Of a stretch of 64,000 bases of DNA, positions 43,829-54,435 are shown piece by piece. The notes beneath the pieces are model-generated. The model saw only the letters and a program-made list of their open reading frames with translations, did no database searches and was not told the origin of the DNA. The first letter of the stretch is position 1, and every line of letters begins with the position of its first letter. The DNA is from Myxocyprinus asiaticus. Lineage: Eukaryota; Chordata; Actinopteri; Cypriniformes; Catostomidae. Position numbers and translations under genes: made by a program. The stretch covers positions 33,167,891 to 33,231,890 of the forward strand of contig NC_059368.1 in assembly GCF_019703515.2 (NCBI RefSeq). The letters run 5' to 3'.

Positions 43829-44564
43829 GCCTGGGATAGCCGGCCGGGTGTATCACTTGCATATAGCGCCTTCCACCTCCTTTTGAGCTGAAGACATGCG
43901 CCATTAATTCCCAGTAGGTTCACAAATTTTGTTCCCTGGTTGACTTCCTCCGAGCCCTATGGCAGTCGAGTTTTTGGAGAGACTCGCTACCGGCCCAGTA
44001 CATGTGCTAACTAAAAGCCCTGTTCTGGGGTAGGTGCTCCGCATGTGGCAGTTCCCTGTAAGGCTAACCCCATGTGATATATGTCTTCCACTAATTTGTT
44101 TCCCTGTTGGCAAACTGCGTCTTCCTTGGGCAGAGCCCCTCTGCCCCAGTCTCCATGTTTGTAATAACTCCTCCCCCATTGGGTAGGATCTAGCTTGAAG
44201 TTTCTCCACATGGTTGGAAAAACCATGTGACGTATTCTTCCACTTAAATACCCCCCCCCTTTGGGCGAGGTGTGGTCTCAGCGGTGTCTTCCCCTTGGGA
44301 GGGACACCCCCCGATTAGACCTGGCGGCCCAGTCGGATAATCCCCCTTCATTTTTAGGGAGTGGAAAATGAGAAGGGGAAAAGAGGCCACGACTGGGTTA
44401 AGCCTGTCTCTATCTCTTGAGTAGTCAACTTGTCCCCAAAGGGCCGTTCGACACTCATAACTATGTTGGGGGAGGTTACGTGTCGACCTGGTGTGCTGGC
44501 TATGAGGCACACAGTAGTCTGCCCACCACACACCGCCAGTTCATGTAACACAGTTCAGCCAATT

Positions 44565-44695
44565 GTGGCGTTTCGTATAGGGACCCCTAGTGTCACTACA
44601 TCGACACAACGTCGAGTGAGTGACAGATAGGGAATGTCATGTTTACTTGTGTAACCTCCGTTCCCTGATGGAGGGAACGAGACGTTGTGTCCCTC
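44565..44695. repeat. DIRS copy 2 internal complementary region
   Basis: Carries GTCACTACATCGACACAACG, GAGTGAGTGACAGATAGGGA and TGTGTAACCTCCGTTCCCTG, joining the sequence of one outer terminus to the other. The equivalent of 22645-22775 in copy 1. Confidence 0.8.
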
Positions 44696-44955
44696 CTGCC
44701 ACAATGCTGAACTACCCGCTGAAATTGCCGGACCTTATATTGGCTCCTCAGCATAAAACCTGAATGAGTGGTTGCATACCAGCTCCTTTTATACCCCGGG
44801 GGAGTGGCATGCAAATACCACTCGCCAATTTTCATTGGCCTTTTATCAAAGACCACAGGTGTCTCGGGCTCCCAAGAGTGACCCCTAGTGTCACTACATC
44901 GACACAACGTCTCGTTCCCTCCATCAGGGAATGGAGGCTACACAAGTAACCATGA
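44690..44955. repeat. DIRS copy 2 3' inverted terminal repeat
   Basis: Contains ACTCGCCAATTTTCATTGGC, GTCACTACATCGACACAACG and TCGTTCCCTCCATCAGGGAA, and ends near GCTACACAAGTAACC. It matches 22377-22600 in reverse orientation. The frame at 44764-44949 is a translation of this repeat and not a gene. Confidence 0.85.
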
Positions 44956-46282
44956 CGTTTCATTTAATATTTAGTATATTATATATTTAGTTTCCATCCA
45001 CTTTTTGCACTGTTCTGTTATCAACAAAGTGAAAATGCATAACAAATATTTTGCGAAAATTGCTGCCTCCTGCTCGTTTCCATTCAAATGGCTTTTTACT
45101 GATAAAATGGTGTGCGTCATGACGTCATTCTTAAAAAAAAAAAAAAAACACTTTGTCGCATGAGTTTTGGTTTAGCGCAAAATAAATCTGCCCTTGAGCC
45201 GTTTCCATACAGAATTTTGTGTATATCGCAAATTGTGTAGTCTACCTTTCACATCCCAGATATCCCCACATTTGTGCAAAATGTAGAGAATATTGAGAAT
45301 TGATTTAAATTGTCCAGCTTACTGTTTAATTTCGCATAACTGCAATAGCAGGAAATATCAGAAGACAACATAGAATTGGAGAAGCTGCTGGTCTGCATCT
45401 GGGATTATTAGAAGAAACTGATTGGAATACTTGGCAAAATACAACACAACTGGTGGCATTAATGAGCCTGTAATCCTATATTACACTCCGGAATTAAAAT
45501 ATGGACAATCCGCTCAAATTATGTAATTGTATTTGTCCCTGCAGAAAATATGTTGTGTTGTGAGGAGTGATAAAAACTTCAACACTCCTCTTCACTTTTC
45601 TCAAATCACAAAATAACATGCATATGTTCTTATCTAATCTAAAAACACGGCGTAATCTTTACCGGCTTGGGAATGTGTAGCCCATAAAAAGTCTGGAAAA
45701 GCTTCCATCAAGAATAAAGTTAATGTGTCTTTTAAAGAAACTGAGGAAAACTTGAGTCTCCTCACCAGTCCAAGTGTATGCTGCTTCTCCATTATGCTGT
45801 TTGTTTTAAGGACAAATCTGATGTAAATTCTGTCATGTGACTACATTTTTGCGTTAATGCAATTTTTTCACGACAATTGATGTGTCAGCATAGGATTTAT
45901 GTTAAACTTAAATGGAAAAATATTATGTCGACACTTGTGAAATTTTATCAATAATTTGCATTTACATCAACTTTATGCGCTAAAACTTTTTTTCACAAAA
46001 AAAATCCTTGAATTGAAATGTATTTATGTTTGAACAGTGGTGAAACACTTTCTTATGATGTGTTACATGTATATGAGCAGAGAGAGGGCATTTTCACACT
46101 GTTAAGAGGTGGTCATAAAACACTACGAGTTACTACAGCACGTTTGCACATCTAAACAGAAAACAGTTAGAAACACTTTGACAGTTGAAACACAATAAAT
46201 ACACGATTACGACAATATATGGTTTGTCAATTTTTTTCATGAAATTTAGGTATTTTTAGAAAAATAAATGAGAATGAGTACA
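44956..46282. other. Probable non-autonomous DNA element and spacer
   Basis: TTTCCATCCACTTTTTGCAC at 44992 and AAGTGAAAATGCATAAC near 45030 at the left, with TTTTTTTCACAAAAAAAATCC near 45988 at the right, resemble the ends of a fish Harbinger-like MITE (GTTTCCATCC type). TTTCCATTCAAATGG and CCGTTTCCATACAGAATTTT recur inside. No coding motif. Confidence 0.35.
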
Positions 46283-46356
46283 CAGTGCATTCATAAAGTA
46301 CCCAGACCCCTTCATTTTTTCACATTTTGTTATGTTGCAGCCTTATGCTAAAATGC

Positions 46357-46359
<3 letters not shown>

Positions 46360-46410
<51 letters not shown>
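46360..46410. repeat. TA microsatellite in the left Tc1 inverted repeat
   Basis: About 25 TA units at an A/T-rich point of the inverted repeat. Confidence 0.95.
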
Positions 46411-46413
<3 letters not shown>

Positions 46414-46695
46414 CATTAATCTACACTCCATACCCCATAATGACAAAGCAAAAACCAGACTTTTGATAACTTTGCAAATGTATTAAAAAGAAAAAAAACT
46501 GAAATATCACATTGACATAATATTCAGACCCTTTGCTATGACAATTGAAATTTAGCTCAGGTGCATCCCATTTCTACACTTTGATTGGAGTCCATCTGTG
46601 GCTAATTAAATTGACTGGATATGATTTGGAAAGGCACACACCTGTCTATATAAGGTCTCATAGCTGAAAATGCATATCAGAGCAAAAACCAAGCC

Positions 46696-47640
46696 ATGAG
46701 GTCAAAGGAACTGCCTACAGAGCTCAGAGACAGGATTATGTCGAGGCACAGATCTGGGGAAGGCTACAACATTTTTATGGCTGCATTAAAGGTTCCCAAG
46801 AGCACAGTGGCCTCCATAATTCTTAAATGGAAGAAGTTTGGAACAACCAGGACTCTTCCTAGAGCTGGCCACTTGGCCAAACTGAGCAATCAGGGGAGAA
46901 GGGCCTTGGTAAGAGAGGTGACCAAGAACCAGATGGTCACTCTGGTTGAGCTCCAGAGATCATGTGTGGAGATGAGACAACCATCACTGAAACTCCACCG
47001 ATCTGGACTTTATGGCAGAGTGGCCAGACGGAAGCCTCTCCTCAGTGCAAGACACATGAAATCCCACTTGAAATTTGCAAAAAAGCACATAAAATACTCT
47101 TAGACTGTGAGAAAAATGACTCTCTGGTCTGATAAAATGAAAATTGAACTCGTCTATAGGAAACCAGGCACCACCTTTCACCTGCGCAATACCATCCCAA
47201 CGGTGAAGCATGATGGTGGTAGCATCATGCTGTGGGGGGTGTTTTTCAGCAGCAGGGACTGGGAGACTGGTCAGGGTTGAAGGAAAGCTGAATGAAGCAA
47301 AATACAGAGATATCTTTAATGAAAACCTGGTCCAGAGCGCTCAGGACCTCAGACTGGGCCGAAGGTTCACCTTCCAACAATAGCACACAGCCAAAAAAAC
47401 ACAAAAGTGGCTGAGGGACAACTCTGTGAATGTCCTTGAGTGGCCCAGCCAGAACCTGCAAAAGACCTGCAAATACTGTCCACCAATGTTCCCCATCCAA
47501 CCTGACAGAGCTTGAGAGGATCTGCAGGGAAGAATGGCAGAAAATCCCCAAATCCAGGTGTGCAAAGCTTGTCGCATCATACCCAAAAAGACTTGAGGCT
47601 GTAATCACTACCAAAGGTGCTTCAACTAAGTACTGAGTTA
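46696..47640 (+). pseudogene. Tc1-like transposase with damaged catalytic residues
   Basis: The start Met at 46696 opens a 135-codon frame: MRSKELPTELRDRIMSRHRS, VPKSTVASIILKWKKFGTT (helix-turn-helix) and LSARHMKSHLKFAKKHIKYS, then TAG at 47101. Downstream, [11 protein letters not shown] has Lys in place of the Glu next to the first catalytic Asp. In the second-Asp region the text goes from FQQ through a stop straight to HTAKKTQKWL, so the second Asp is lost. The DD34E Glu block is scrambled (NVLEWPSQN then no PIENLW). Stops and frameshifts are frequent. The element is immobile by itself. Confidence 0.88.
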
Positions 47641-47708
47641 AGGGTTTAACGACCACGAGGACTTACTTATTTCAATGTGATGTTATTTTTTTTTTTTTAT
47701 TATTTATT

Positions 47709-47711
<3 letters not shown>

Positions 47712-47756
<45 letters not shown>
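47712..47756. repeat. TA microsatellite near the right Tc1 inverted repeat
   Basis: About 22 TA units after ATTATTTATTTATTA. Confidence 0.95.
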
Positions 47757-47759
<3 letters not shown>

Positions 47760-47933
47760 CAAAGTTATCAAATATCTGTTTTATGCTTTGCCATGATGGG
47801 GTATGGAGTGTAGATTGATGTGATTATTTTTTTTTTTTTTAAATAATTTAAAGCATTTTAGTATAAGGCTGCAACATAACAAAATGTGGAAAAAATAAAT
47901 GAAGGGATCTGAATACTTTTTGAATCCACTGTA

Positions 47934-50065
47934 TATGAGAAATTATAACAAATGTAGCATTTAGCATCATAAAGAAAGCTACAAATAATTTATGTTTTAC
48001 CTCACTCCATAAACAGAATCCACATATGACCAGAAAAAGATGTTGATGTATACACTGCAGGGTTTGAAGTTGAGCAGAAGAAATCGTTACACTTTATATT
48101 AAGTTAAAATGCTATTTCAAGCCCTACACATGTACCTGTTATCAGGTTACATTTTATAATGATTTATATCAAGAAAATCCATGTCAGGCCTTTTTTTTTT
48201 TTTTCTTTGGTAAAACCTTTGATATTAGGATTAAGATGTTCTTTACTTGAGAAGTAACTCTGATTACATAAGACTTTTATTCAGAGAATGTATGTTTAAT
48301 ACATATTGAGAAGTGTATTTTGTCTTTCTGTTCTGGTAGATATTTTCATTTGTTATTCAGTTGTTTATGGGCAAAACAATAAAGAAAATCTGCCAGTGCT
48401 GAAGAAGTAATCCAAAGTATTTAGATTATGTTACTGACCTTGAGCAATCTAACAGAATAAGTCACAAATTAAATTTTATAGCACGTACTACAGTATTAAT
48501 TCTGTAGTGGAATACATTTTTAAAGTACCCCTACCACATTACCCAGCCTCTGTTACTGTATTCAAATATTTTTTTGGGCCACAGTATGCACAACATGTAC
48601 TGATAAGAAATAACCATAAACCCATACTGTCACTCATTGATGTTTTAGTGATTTACCAGCGAGAACAGACAAACCTTGAGTAATTTGTCCTTAACATTAT
48701 ATTTATTCCTGTGTACATAGGTTGTCTCAGCTTCTGGTCTCAGGAGAGAATGCATTGTAGTGCACGTGCAGCAAATGGATTGGACTGTCTGCTGATTTTC
48801 TACCAGAAAAGCTTGTGATGTTATTGTGCTCTTCTCCAGTGAAAGTGTCTTTCTCTTATCTGGGCTGATAGAGGGAGATTGTAGGTGGGAAGGTTTCTCT
48901 ACTGGGTCTCTTTGCTCAGATGGAATTCCCCCATCTGCCATTATATCAATTACATGAGAACAAGATGTGTTCTTCTGTAATCAGTGGTGGAGCAGGTCCT
49001 GAACTAAAATCGAGGGTAAAGAAAATCCTGTAATAGTGGCTCTTCTATAATGGGGTGATGAGGGACTTAGTGGTAAATGTGACTTGATTTTAAGATGTGG
49101 ATGAGGATGTGTGGAAGAATAACCCACCCCTCCCTCTCGTTATCGTCGCCCAACCTCTGAGGTCTGTCCTTCAGCCAGGCTCACAGTGGGAGTGGGCAGG
49201 AGAGGTGAAATTTAATAAACCTCACATTTATTTTTAAGACACATTGCGAGAGTATAAGTTGGTTTGACTCATTCTGTGATGTGTGTCCAAACAAAGCTGA
49301 TATCCACACAATCCACTTGTATTGAAATGTTCAATTTAATGTCCTCTGTGTTCTTTAAAAATAATTGTTACTCAAAAATACCACACACACACAAAAAATA
49401 AATAAAAAATAAATAAAAAAAAATAAAAAGAAAAGAATATCTCACTACTCTCACATGCACAGATATGGTCAAGAAACCCTGAGAATCCACTCTTGTTATT
49501 ATGCACTTAACTCCAAACACATGTGAGCCCCGGTTGCTGAGCTGCAACTACTCTTAAAAGACCAGCACCATTTTCAGCACCTGATAAACAGTTCAAAGCA
49601 AAGTAATTGTAAATCTTGTAAATTGTACAGATCATGCAAAAAACAACTAACATATATCAAAATGTGTAAATGTGTTGTCAATTTAAAGGGAAAAGGGTAA
49701 ATTATGACATTTTTAAATAAAGAAAATACTGAATTATAATGAATTAACCTAGTAGGCTCCTACACCTCGTTTGGACAGGCAATGATGAGGTGCACCTGAT
49801 GCAAATATAGCCTCATCACCACTTCCATTAAAACATAGAGCATGCCTCTCCTATTTAGAGAGGAGAGATGCCGTTCTGCCTGAGAAACAACGCTGAGCCT
49901 TTTGAAGAAGCTGTCTGTCATGTTATATAATCAATCAGGTCAGAGTAATCTGGTCAATGAAAATCTCACTTGATTGGTTACACGATGCAAGACCCACCTC
50001 CCCCTTGTGCTTGCAAAACTCTTTTCAATGAGAAAGTTGTGCCAAAAGTGTGAGCGCAAAGAAAC
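47934..50065. other. No assigned gene; one candidate exon-like frame at 48645-48941 (minus)
   Basis: Mostly AT-rich single-copy-looking sequence. GTTACACTTTATATTAAG at 48087 and a later AGGTTACATTTTATAATG resemble MITE ends. The minus-strand frame from 48941 begins MADGGIPSEQRDPVEKPSHL and has a normal-looking residue mix for about 60 codons, unlike the low-complexity frames around it. I cannot match it to any protein. Confidence 0.35.
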
Positions 50066-50700
50066 TGGCAGTGCTGGGTAGTAATGGATTGCATGTAATC
50101 TTGATTATGTAATCAGATTACATCAATAAGTACTTGTAATTGTACATTACAAAACATACAAAAGTACATTACATTTTTAAAATACTCATAATTGGACTAC
50201 AGTTACTTATTATAGATTACATTATTACATATTAACCAGGCAACGGCAGTAAATTGTTAATAATTTATTGATCACCCTAATCATTCTTTTCTTTCAATCG
50301 TTTACATTTTTCATTTTAAAGAAGCACACTGCTGATATACATTCGGCAAGTCTTTGAGTGTTTTCAGAAGATAGGGGGAGGAGGGATTTGTGTATTGCAC
50401 TCAGAACTGAAACTTGCTACTAGCCAGCCAGGTGAAGATGGAGCGGTCTACCTCAGCATTTAACCACTGGATCTACAGAGATAATTTCATTTTTAAGAAT
50501 GAAATTACACCAATGGTGTGCAGCTCACACATTAAACTTAATTGCTTTGAAGGATCTAGTGGATGCTATCTCTAAGGGTCCTGCCCGCAGGGTACACAAT
50601 AGTTCAAAATGTGCAGCAATATGAAACAAAACCTATCGCTCTACTGCTGCTGCTGATGTAGTGGAGCCCACTGCATGAAACCTGACATAAAACTTGACAC
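50066..50700 (+). mobile_element. hAT-like remnant (terminus and possible BED-finger scrap)
   Basis: GCAGTGCTGGGTAGTAATGG at 50069 is a near match to the fish hAT end CAGTGTTGGGTAGTAA. About 370 bp later the plus strand reads MERSTSAFNHWIYRDNFIFK, reminiscent of the N-terminus of fish hAT transposases before their BED zinc finger, with stops following. The call rests on resemblance only. Confidence 0.4.
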
Positions 50701-50929
50701 AATTGTTCCTTGTGTCTCAGTGGAACTCTGCTGTTTTAAAATATCCTGCTCTTTTAGAACATTCTTGCTGTTCAAAAGATAATATTTTGCACCTCAGCTT
50801 TGGAATAGGTGATGGACTATCAGCAAACAGTAAGGGTTAAAAGTGTTTCAGTGTTTTTAGGTGAAAGTTTTGACTTAGCAATGTCATTGCTGTTGATTTT
50901 ATGGTCATTGATGTTCTTAATGTTGCTAT

Positions 50930-51366
50930 TGTAGCACCTGAGACTTTTGCCCTAGCGGCCACCAGAGGTCATTAAGAGTTTAGTGACTTTTAGTTTAAAA
51001 TTTTGTGTTTAGCTTCTTGTGTCTCTGTTCCTGGTTCCTGCCCTGATTGTTCCCAGCTGTCTCTCAAACGGGGAGACTTAACCATCGAGCAGTATACTGA
51101 GCGTTTCTGCCGTCTCACCCAGGATTTTAATTAGGGAGATATTCGTTTCAAGGACATCTATCGTTTTGGACTCAATGAGCCAGTGAAGTCCTGCCTGCCT
51201 AGAGGCAAGTGTGAACTTTCTTTAGTAGAATTAATTGACTATGCTTTGTGGCTCACATTCTCCCCTTACACTGTGGGATATGGTGGGAACCCCGTGCCGC
51301 TTTCAGCGCCCATGCCTGCCACAGTCCATGAGCCGGTGCCCATGCCTGCCATGGAATTTGCATGTC
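50930..51366 (+). mobile_element. Fragment of a different Gypsy-type LTR element (LTR piece and gag)
   Basis: TGTAGCACCTGAGACTTTTG at 50930 looks like an LTR start, followed by the T-rich and GTTCCTGGTTCCTGCCCTG text common in such LTRs. From 51063 the plus strand encodes gag-type phrases: RGDLTIEQYTERFCRLTQDF, a TAG, DIYRFGLNEPVKSCLPRGKC and YALWLTFSPYTVGYGG. It ends in a short PVPMPA repeat. The fragment stops 48 bp before the Gmr1-like element at 51415. No other part of it was found. Confidence 0.6.
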
Positions 51367-51414
51367 TACAAATGTATGAATACACTTTAACATTTGAGTT
51401 AAACACAATAACTG

Positions 51415-51758
51415 TGTGGCAGCGGGGGCGTGGTCAAGCGTCTCTCCGGAGAGAGAGAAAGCGGTAAGGGCGCTTGCACCTGAGCTAGATTATGTCTAAC
51501 ACCTGTCTCTAATTACAGTAAGCACGGGGAGAGCGGCATAAAAGAGCCACACTGCCAGCAGATGTGGAGAGAGACACTGGGTCCCCAGAGTTATGTTTGT
51601 GAAGTTAAGAGTTTATTATAGTTAAGTTGCAGAGACTGTTAATTTATCACGGAAAAAGTTATTATTGTAAAGTTGAGAGCAGTATGGTCATTAAAGAAAC
51701 CTAACCTGTGAGTAGAGCAACCTGCCTCCTGCCTCCTCCTTTCCACGGAACATTCACA
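51415..51758 (+). repeat. 5' LTR of the Gmr1-like element
   Basis: Starts TGTGGCAGCGGGGGCG and ends GGAACATTCACA. It has a TATA-like CATAAAAG at 51537-51544 and a polyadenylation-like ATTAAA at 51690-51695. Equal in length to the 3' LTR. Confidence 0.93.
51537..51544 (+). promoter_or_regulatory. TATA-like box of the LTR promoter
   Basis: CATAAAAG, conserved in both LTRs (and as CATATAAG in the solo LTR). Position about 120 bp into the LTR, reasonable for a U3 promoter. Confidence 0.5.
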
Positions 51759-51759
51759 C

Positions 51760-51777
51760 TGGTGCCGAAACCCAGGA
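51760..51777 (+). promoter_or_regulatory. Primer-binding site, tRNA-Phe type
   Basis: TGGTGCCGAAACCCAGG begins two bases after the 5' LTR. It is complementary to the 3' end of tRNA-Phe except for one base (CCCAGG for CCCGGG). Start of minus-strand DNA synthesis. Confidence 0.8.
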
Positions 51778-51793
51778 AAAATTTTGGTTGAAG

Positions 51794-52915
51794 ATGCACG
51801 GAAGTCACACCGTATAGTCCTCCCAGTTGGCTGAGATCCTCCAAGCCCCCGCTGGCCTACATCGGAACCATCAGCAAACCTTGCTTGAGCTCCAGCAAGA
51901 TCAAGATCACTGGTTTGTGGAGCTCCTACGTACTCAAACAGAGGACCGGCAGGTGATCCGGAGCCTCCTCAGCCAGGAGGCATCCCCAGCCGCGACCCCG
52001 GACACTCACACGCTGTTGCTCCCATCTGCGCTACAGAAGATGGGGATGGTGGATGACCCCTAGGCATTCCTGGATTTGTTTGAGCACACCGCCAAGATCT
52101 GGGGCTAGCCGCTCGGCCAGTGGGCGGCCCAACTTATTCCGCTGTTGTCCGGGGAATCCCAGCTCATGGCTCAACAACTGCCGGCGATGAGCCTCCTGGC
52201 TTATGGTGACCTGAAGAAAGCCATCTTGCAACGGGTTGGTCGGAGTCCAGAAGAGAATCGTCAACTCTTACGGAGCCTGAAGCTGGAGAACTCCGACTGC
52301 CCATTTGCCTTCGCCCAATGGCTCCGCGATGCCTACCGAAGATGGCTGCTAGCAGGGGACCGCGGTGTCGACGGGATCATCGACCAGGTGGTACTGGAGC
52401 AATTAATACTTCGACTGCCAAAAGGGATGGCGAAGTGGGTCCAGTGCCACCATCCGGCATCGCTGGAGGAAGCTGTCCGGCTTGCAGAGGACCACATGGC
52501 GGCGATCCAGAGGGTGGAAGAGCCCTCCTACTCTCTCTCCCCTCCCCCTGTGTTTTCCCCTGTCTCATCCCCTACCCCTCTCTCCTCTCGTTCTGCTCTC
52601 TCCCCAGGGCCCGTTCCTGCCCCACACAGGCGAGGAGGACTTCAGCCACCGAGACCAGCTCCCCGGGCGTGGGAGGCGACACCTCCCCCTACCCCGATGC
52701 CCAGCTGCTCTCCCTCTCAGGTGGGGGCGCCCGCCGACACAAGTGCGGGCATAGCGCCTGAGCCAGCCTGCTGGAGGTGCGGGGACCCAGGCCACTTCCA
52801 GGATCAGTGCCCTCTGATGGAGCTAGGGACGGTGGTGCAGGTCTCCAACCTCCTGCAGGCTGCCCCCGATGCTCCGGGAGACCGGGCCAGTATCCCGGCT
52901 ACCGGATACCGGTAA
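51794..52915 (+). pseudogene. Gmr1-like gag with SCAN-like capsid segment and zinc knuckle
   Basis: Structural protein of the retrotransposon particle. Stops occur at 51815, 52061 and near 52108; from 52145 the frame is open for 256 codons. In that open part, residues 38-120 (52256-52504) form the SCAN-like capsid helix bundle: ENRQLLRSLKLENSD, LRDAYRRWLLAGDRGVDGII, VVLEQLILRLPKGMAKWVQC and SLEEAVRLAEDH. A Pro/Ser-rich linker follows, then the CX2CX4HX4C zinc knuckle CWRCGDPGHFQDQC (52769-52810). Protease overlaps its end in the -1 frame. Without the early stops it would be a standard gag of about 370 residues. Confidence 0.88.
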
Positions 52916-53158
52916 GTGTCAAGGGGGGAACTCACCAAGTGTTGGTGGACACCGGGTGTAATCAAACCACTATCCACCAACACTTGGTTCAACCCGAGGC
53001 TTTGGGTACAGCTAAAACGGTGAGGGTGAAGTGTGTGCACGGGGATATTCACAAGTATCCTGTGGTGACTCTGACGATTAAATTCCAGGGGAAAAAGCAT
53101 AGAGTGGAGGCTAGGGTTAGTTCCCGCCTCACCCATCCGCTGATTTATGGGATGGATT
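52860..53158 (+). pseudogene. Gmr1-like aspartic protease
   Basis: Lies in the -1 frame relative to gag and overlaps its last codons. Active site LVDTGCNQTTIHQHL (Asp-Thr-Gly, about 52946); then VKCVHGDIHKYPVVTLTIKF and HPLIYGMD before TAG at 53158-53160. The -1 relation matches programmed frameshifting in many LTR elements, though decay could give the same picture. It cleaves the Gag-Pol precursor in intact relatives. The enzyme core is open here. Confidence 0.85.
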
Positions 53159-53411
53159 AGCCTGACTTTAGAGATTTATTAAAGGGAATTTGTGCGGATG
53201 TGTCCTGTACTAAATTAGAAAGATGTGCAATGTGCAATGCGCTGGCAGGGGAGGCGAAGCCGGGGCCATCCTCGACAGTTCCACGTCCTAATGGTGAGAG
53301 AGGGGGAGAGGCTGCAGCCACGCCTTCGACCAAGTAAGAGACATCGATGGTCAACGACTCCAGCTGGACATCGCCCTTTCATACCCCTATTTTGCAATTA
53401 TAAATGAGCGG

Positions 53412-54430
53412 TTGTATAGAGTGATGCAGGACGATCAGACTAAAGAAGATACACCCCAACTTTTGATAGCACGGAGCCGTCGGGAAATGGTATTCCAGGC
53501 GGCTCATTATAATCCCATGGCGGGTCACTTAAGAGAAAGGAAAACACTGAACCATCTAATAGCCTGCTTCTATTGGCTGGGCATTGGCGGCGATGTCTGC
53601 AGGTGGTGTGCGGCATGCCGCAAATGTCAGTTGGTTAACCCACCGACCACCCCAAATGCGCCGTTGCGCCCTCTTCCGTTGATCGAGGTCCCCTTTGAAA
53701 GAATTGGAATGGACCTTGTCGGGCCATTAGAACGGTCGGCACGCGGACATCGCTTTGTATTGGTCCTAGTGGACTATGCAATGCGATATCCCGAAGCAGT
53801 GCCTCTTCGCAACATCTCAGCATGCAGTGTTGTGGAGACACTCTTCAAAATAATCTCCCGGGTGGGGATTCTGAAAGAAATCCTCACTGATCAAGGCACA
53901 ATGTTTATGTCACGGACACTACGCAAGCTCTATGAATTATTGAGCATTAAATCGATTCGCACCAGTGTGTACCATCCACAAATGGATGGCCTGGTGGAAC
54001 GATTTAATAAAACCTTTAAAAACATGATTTGTAAGTTCGTGCACGACGATGCTAGAAACTGGGTAAATGGCTCGACCCCCTGTTATTTGCAGTACAAGAG
54101 GTCCCGCAAGCCTCCACTGGCTTCTCCCCATTTGAGCTGCTGTATGGGTGACACCCACGCAGTGTGCTTGATGTATTGCTAGAGGCCTGGGAGGAGGGAC
54201 CTTCAAATAGTAAAAATGAAATTCAATACGTTCTTGATCATAGAGCCAAACTCCACACTTTGGGACAACTAACACAGGAGAATTTGCTCCAAGATCAAGA
54301 ACAACAGTGCCGACTGTATGACAGGGGAACTCAGCTAAGGGAATTTGCACTGGGAGATAAAGTGCTTTTATTACTTCCCACATCAAGCTCTAAATTACTC
54401 GCCAGTGGCAAGGGTCCTTTGAGGTCACAC
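53412..54430 (+). pseudogene. Gmr1-like integrase, located upstream of RT
   Basis: The frame from 53412 has His32 and His39 (AAHYNPMAGHL) with Cys69 and Cys72 (CAACRKCQ) as the HHCC zinc site. The catalytic triad is Asp101 (GMDLVGPL), Asp160 (EILTDQGT) and Glu196 (DGLVERFNKT), spaced DD35E. After RNW at about 54060 a frameshift moves REVPQAS-like text to other frames, and a small deletion lies near 54150. The C-terminal SH3-like part (REFALGDKVLLLLPTSSSKL) is at 54164-54430. It sits between protease and RT, not after RNase H as in ordinary Gypsy elements. The zinc linker is shorter than in the older copy. Confidence 0.9.
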
Positions 54431-54435
54431 GACGA

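Larger units (their letters stand above)
39075..44955 (+). mobile_element. DIRS1-like retrotransposon copy 2, plus strand, 5' truncated
   Basis: Order: gag (39183-40450), RT (41150-41892), RNase H (41900-42383), tyrosine recombinase (42842-43828), 3' UTR, internal complementary region (44565-44695) and 3' inverted repeat (44690-44955). The left end begins abruptly at CTGGGCGCTTCGGCAG, inside the 5' UTR as judged from copy 1, and no inverted repeat is found there. Unlike copy 1 it keeps the RT, but it has many frame breaks. The two copies are in opposite orientation, about 12 kb apart. Confidence 0.9.
46283..47931 (+). mobile_element. Second Tc1-like transposon, with TA expansions
   Basis: The left end CAGTGCATTCATAAAGTACC and the complement of the right end CAGTGGATTCAAAAAGTATT form long inverted repeats. 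They continue through TTTTGTTATGTTGCAGCCTTA and ATCTACACTCCATACCCCAT to CTTTGCAAA (about 46473 and 47757). TA follows the right end (47932-47933); the left flank reads CA, one base from TA. TA microsatellites have expanded at 46360-46410 and 47712-47756. It contains one decayed transposase gene. Confidence 0.9.
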
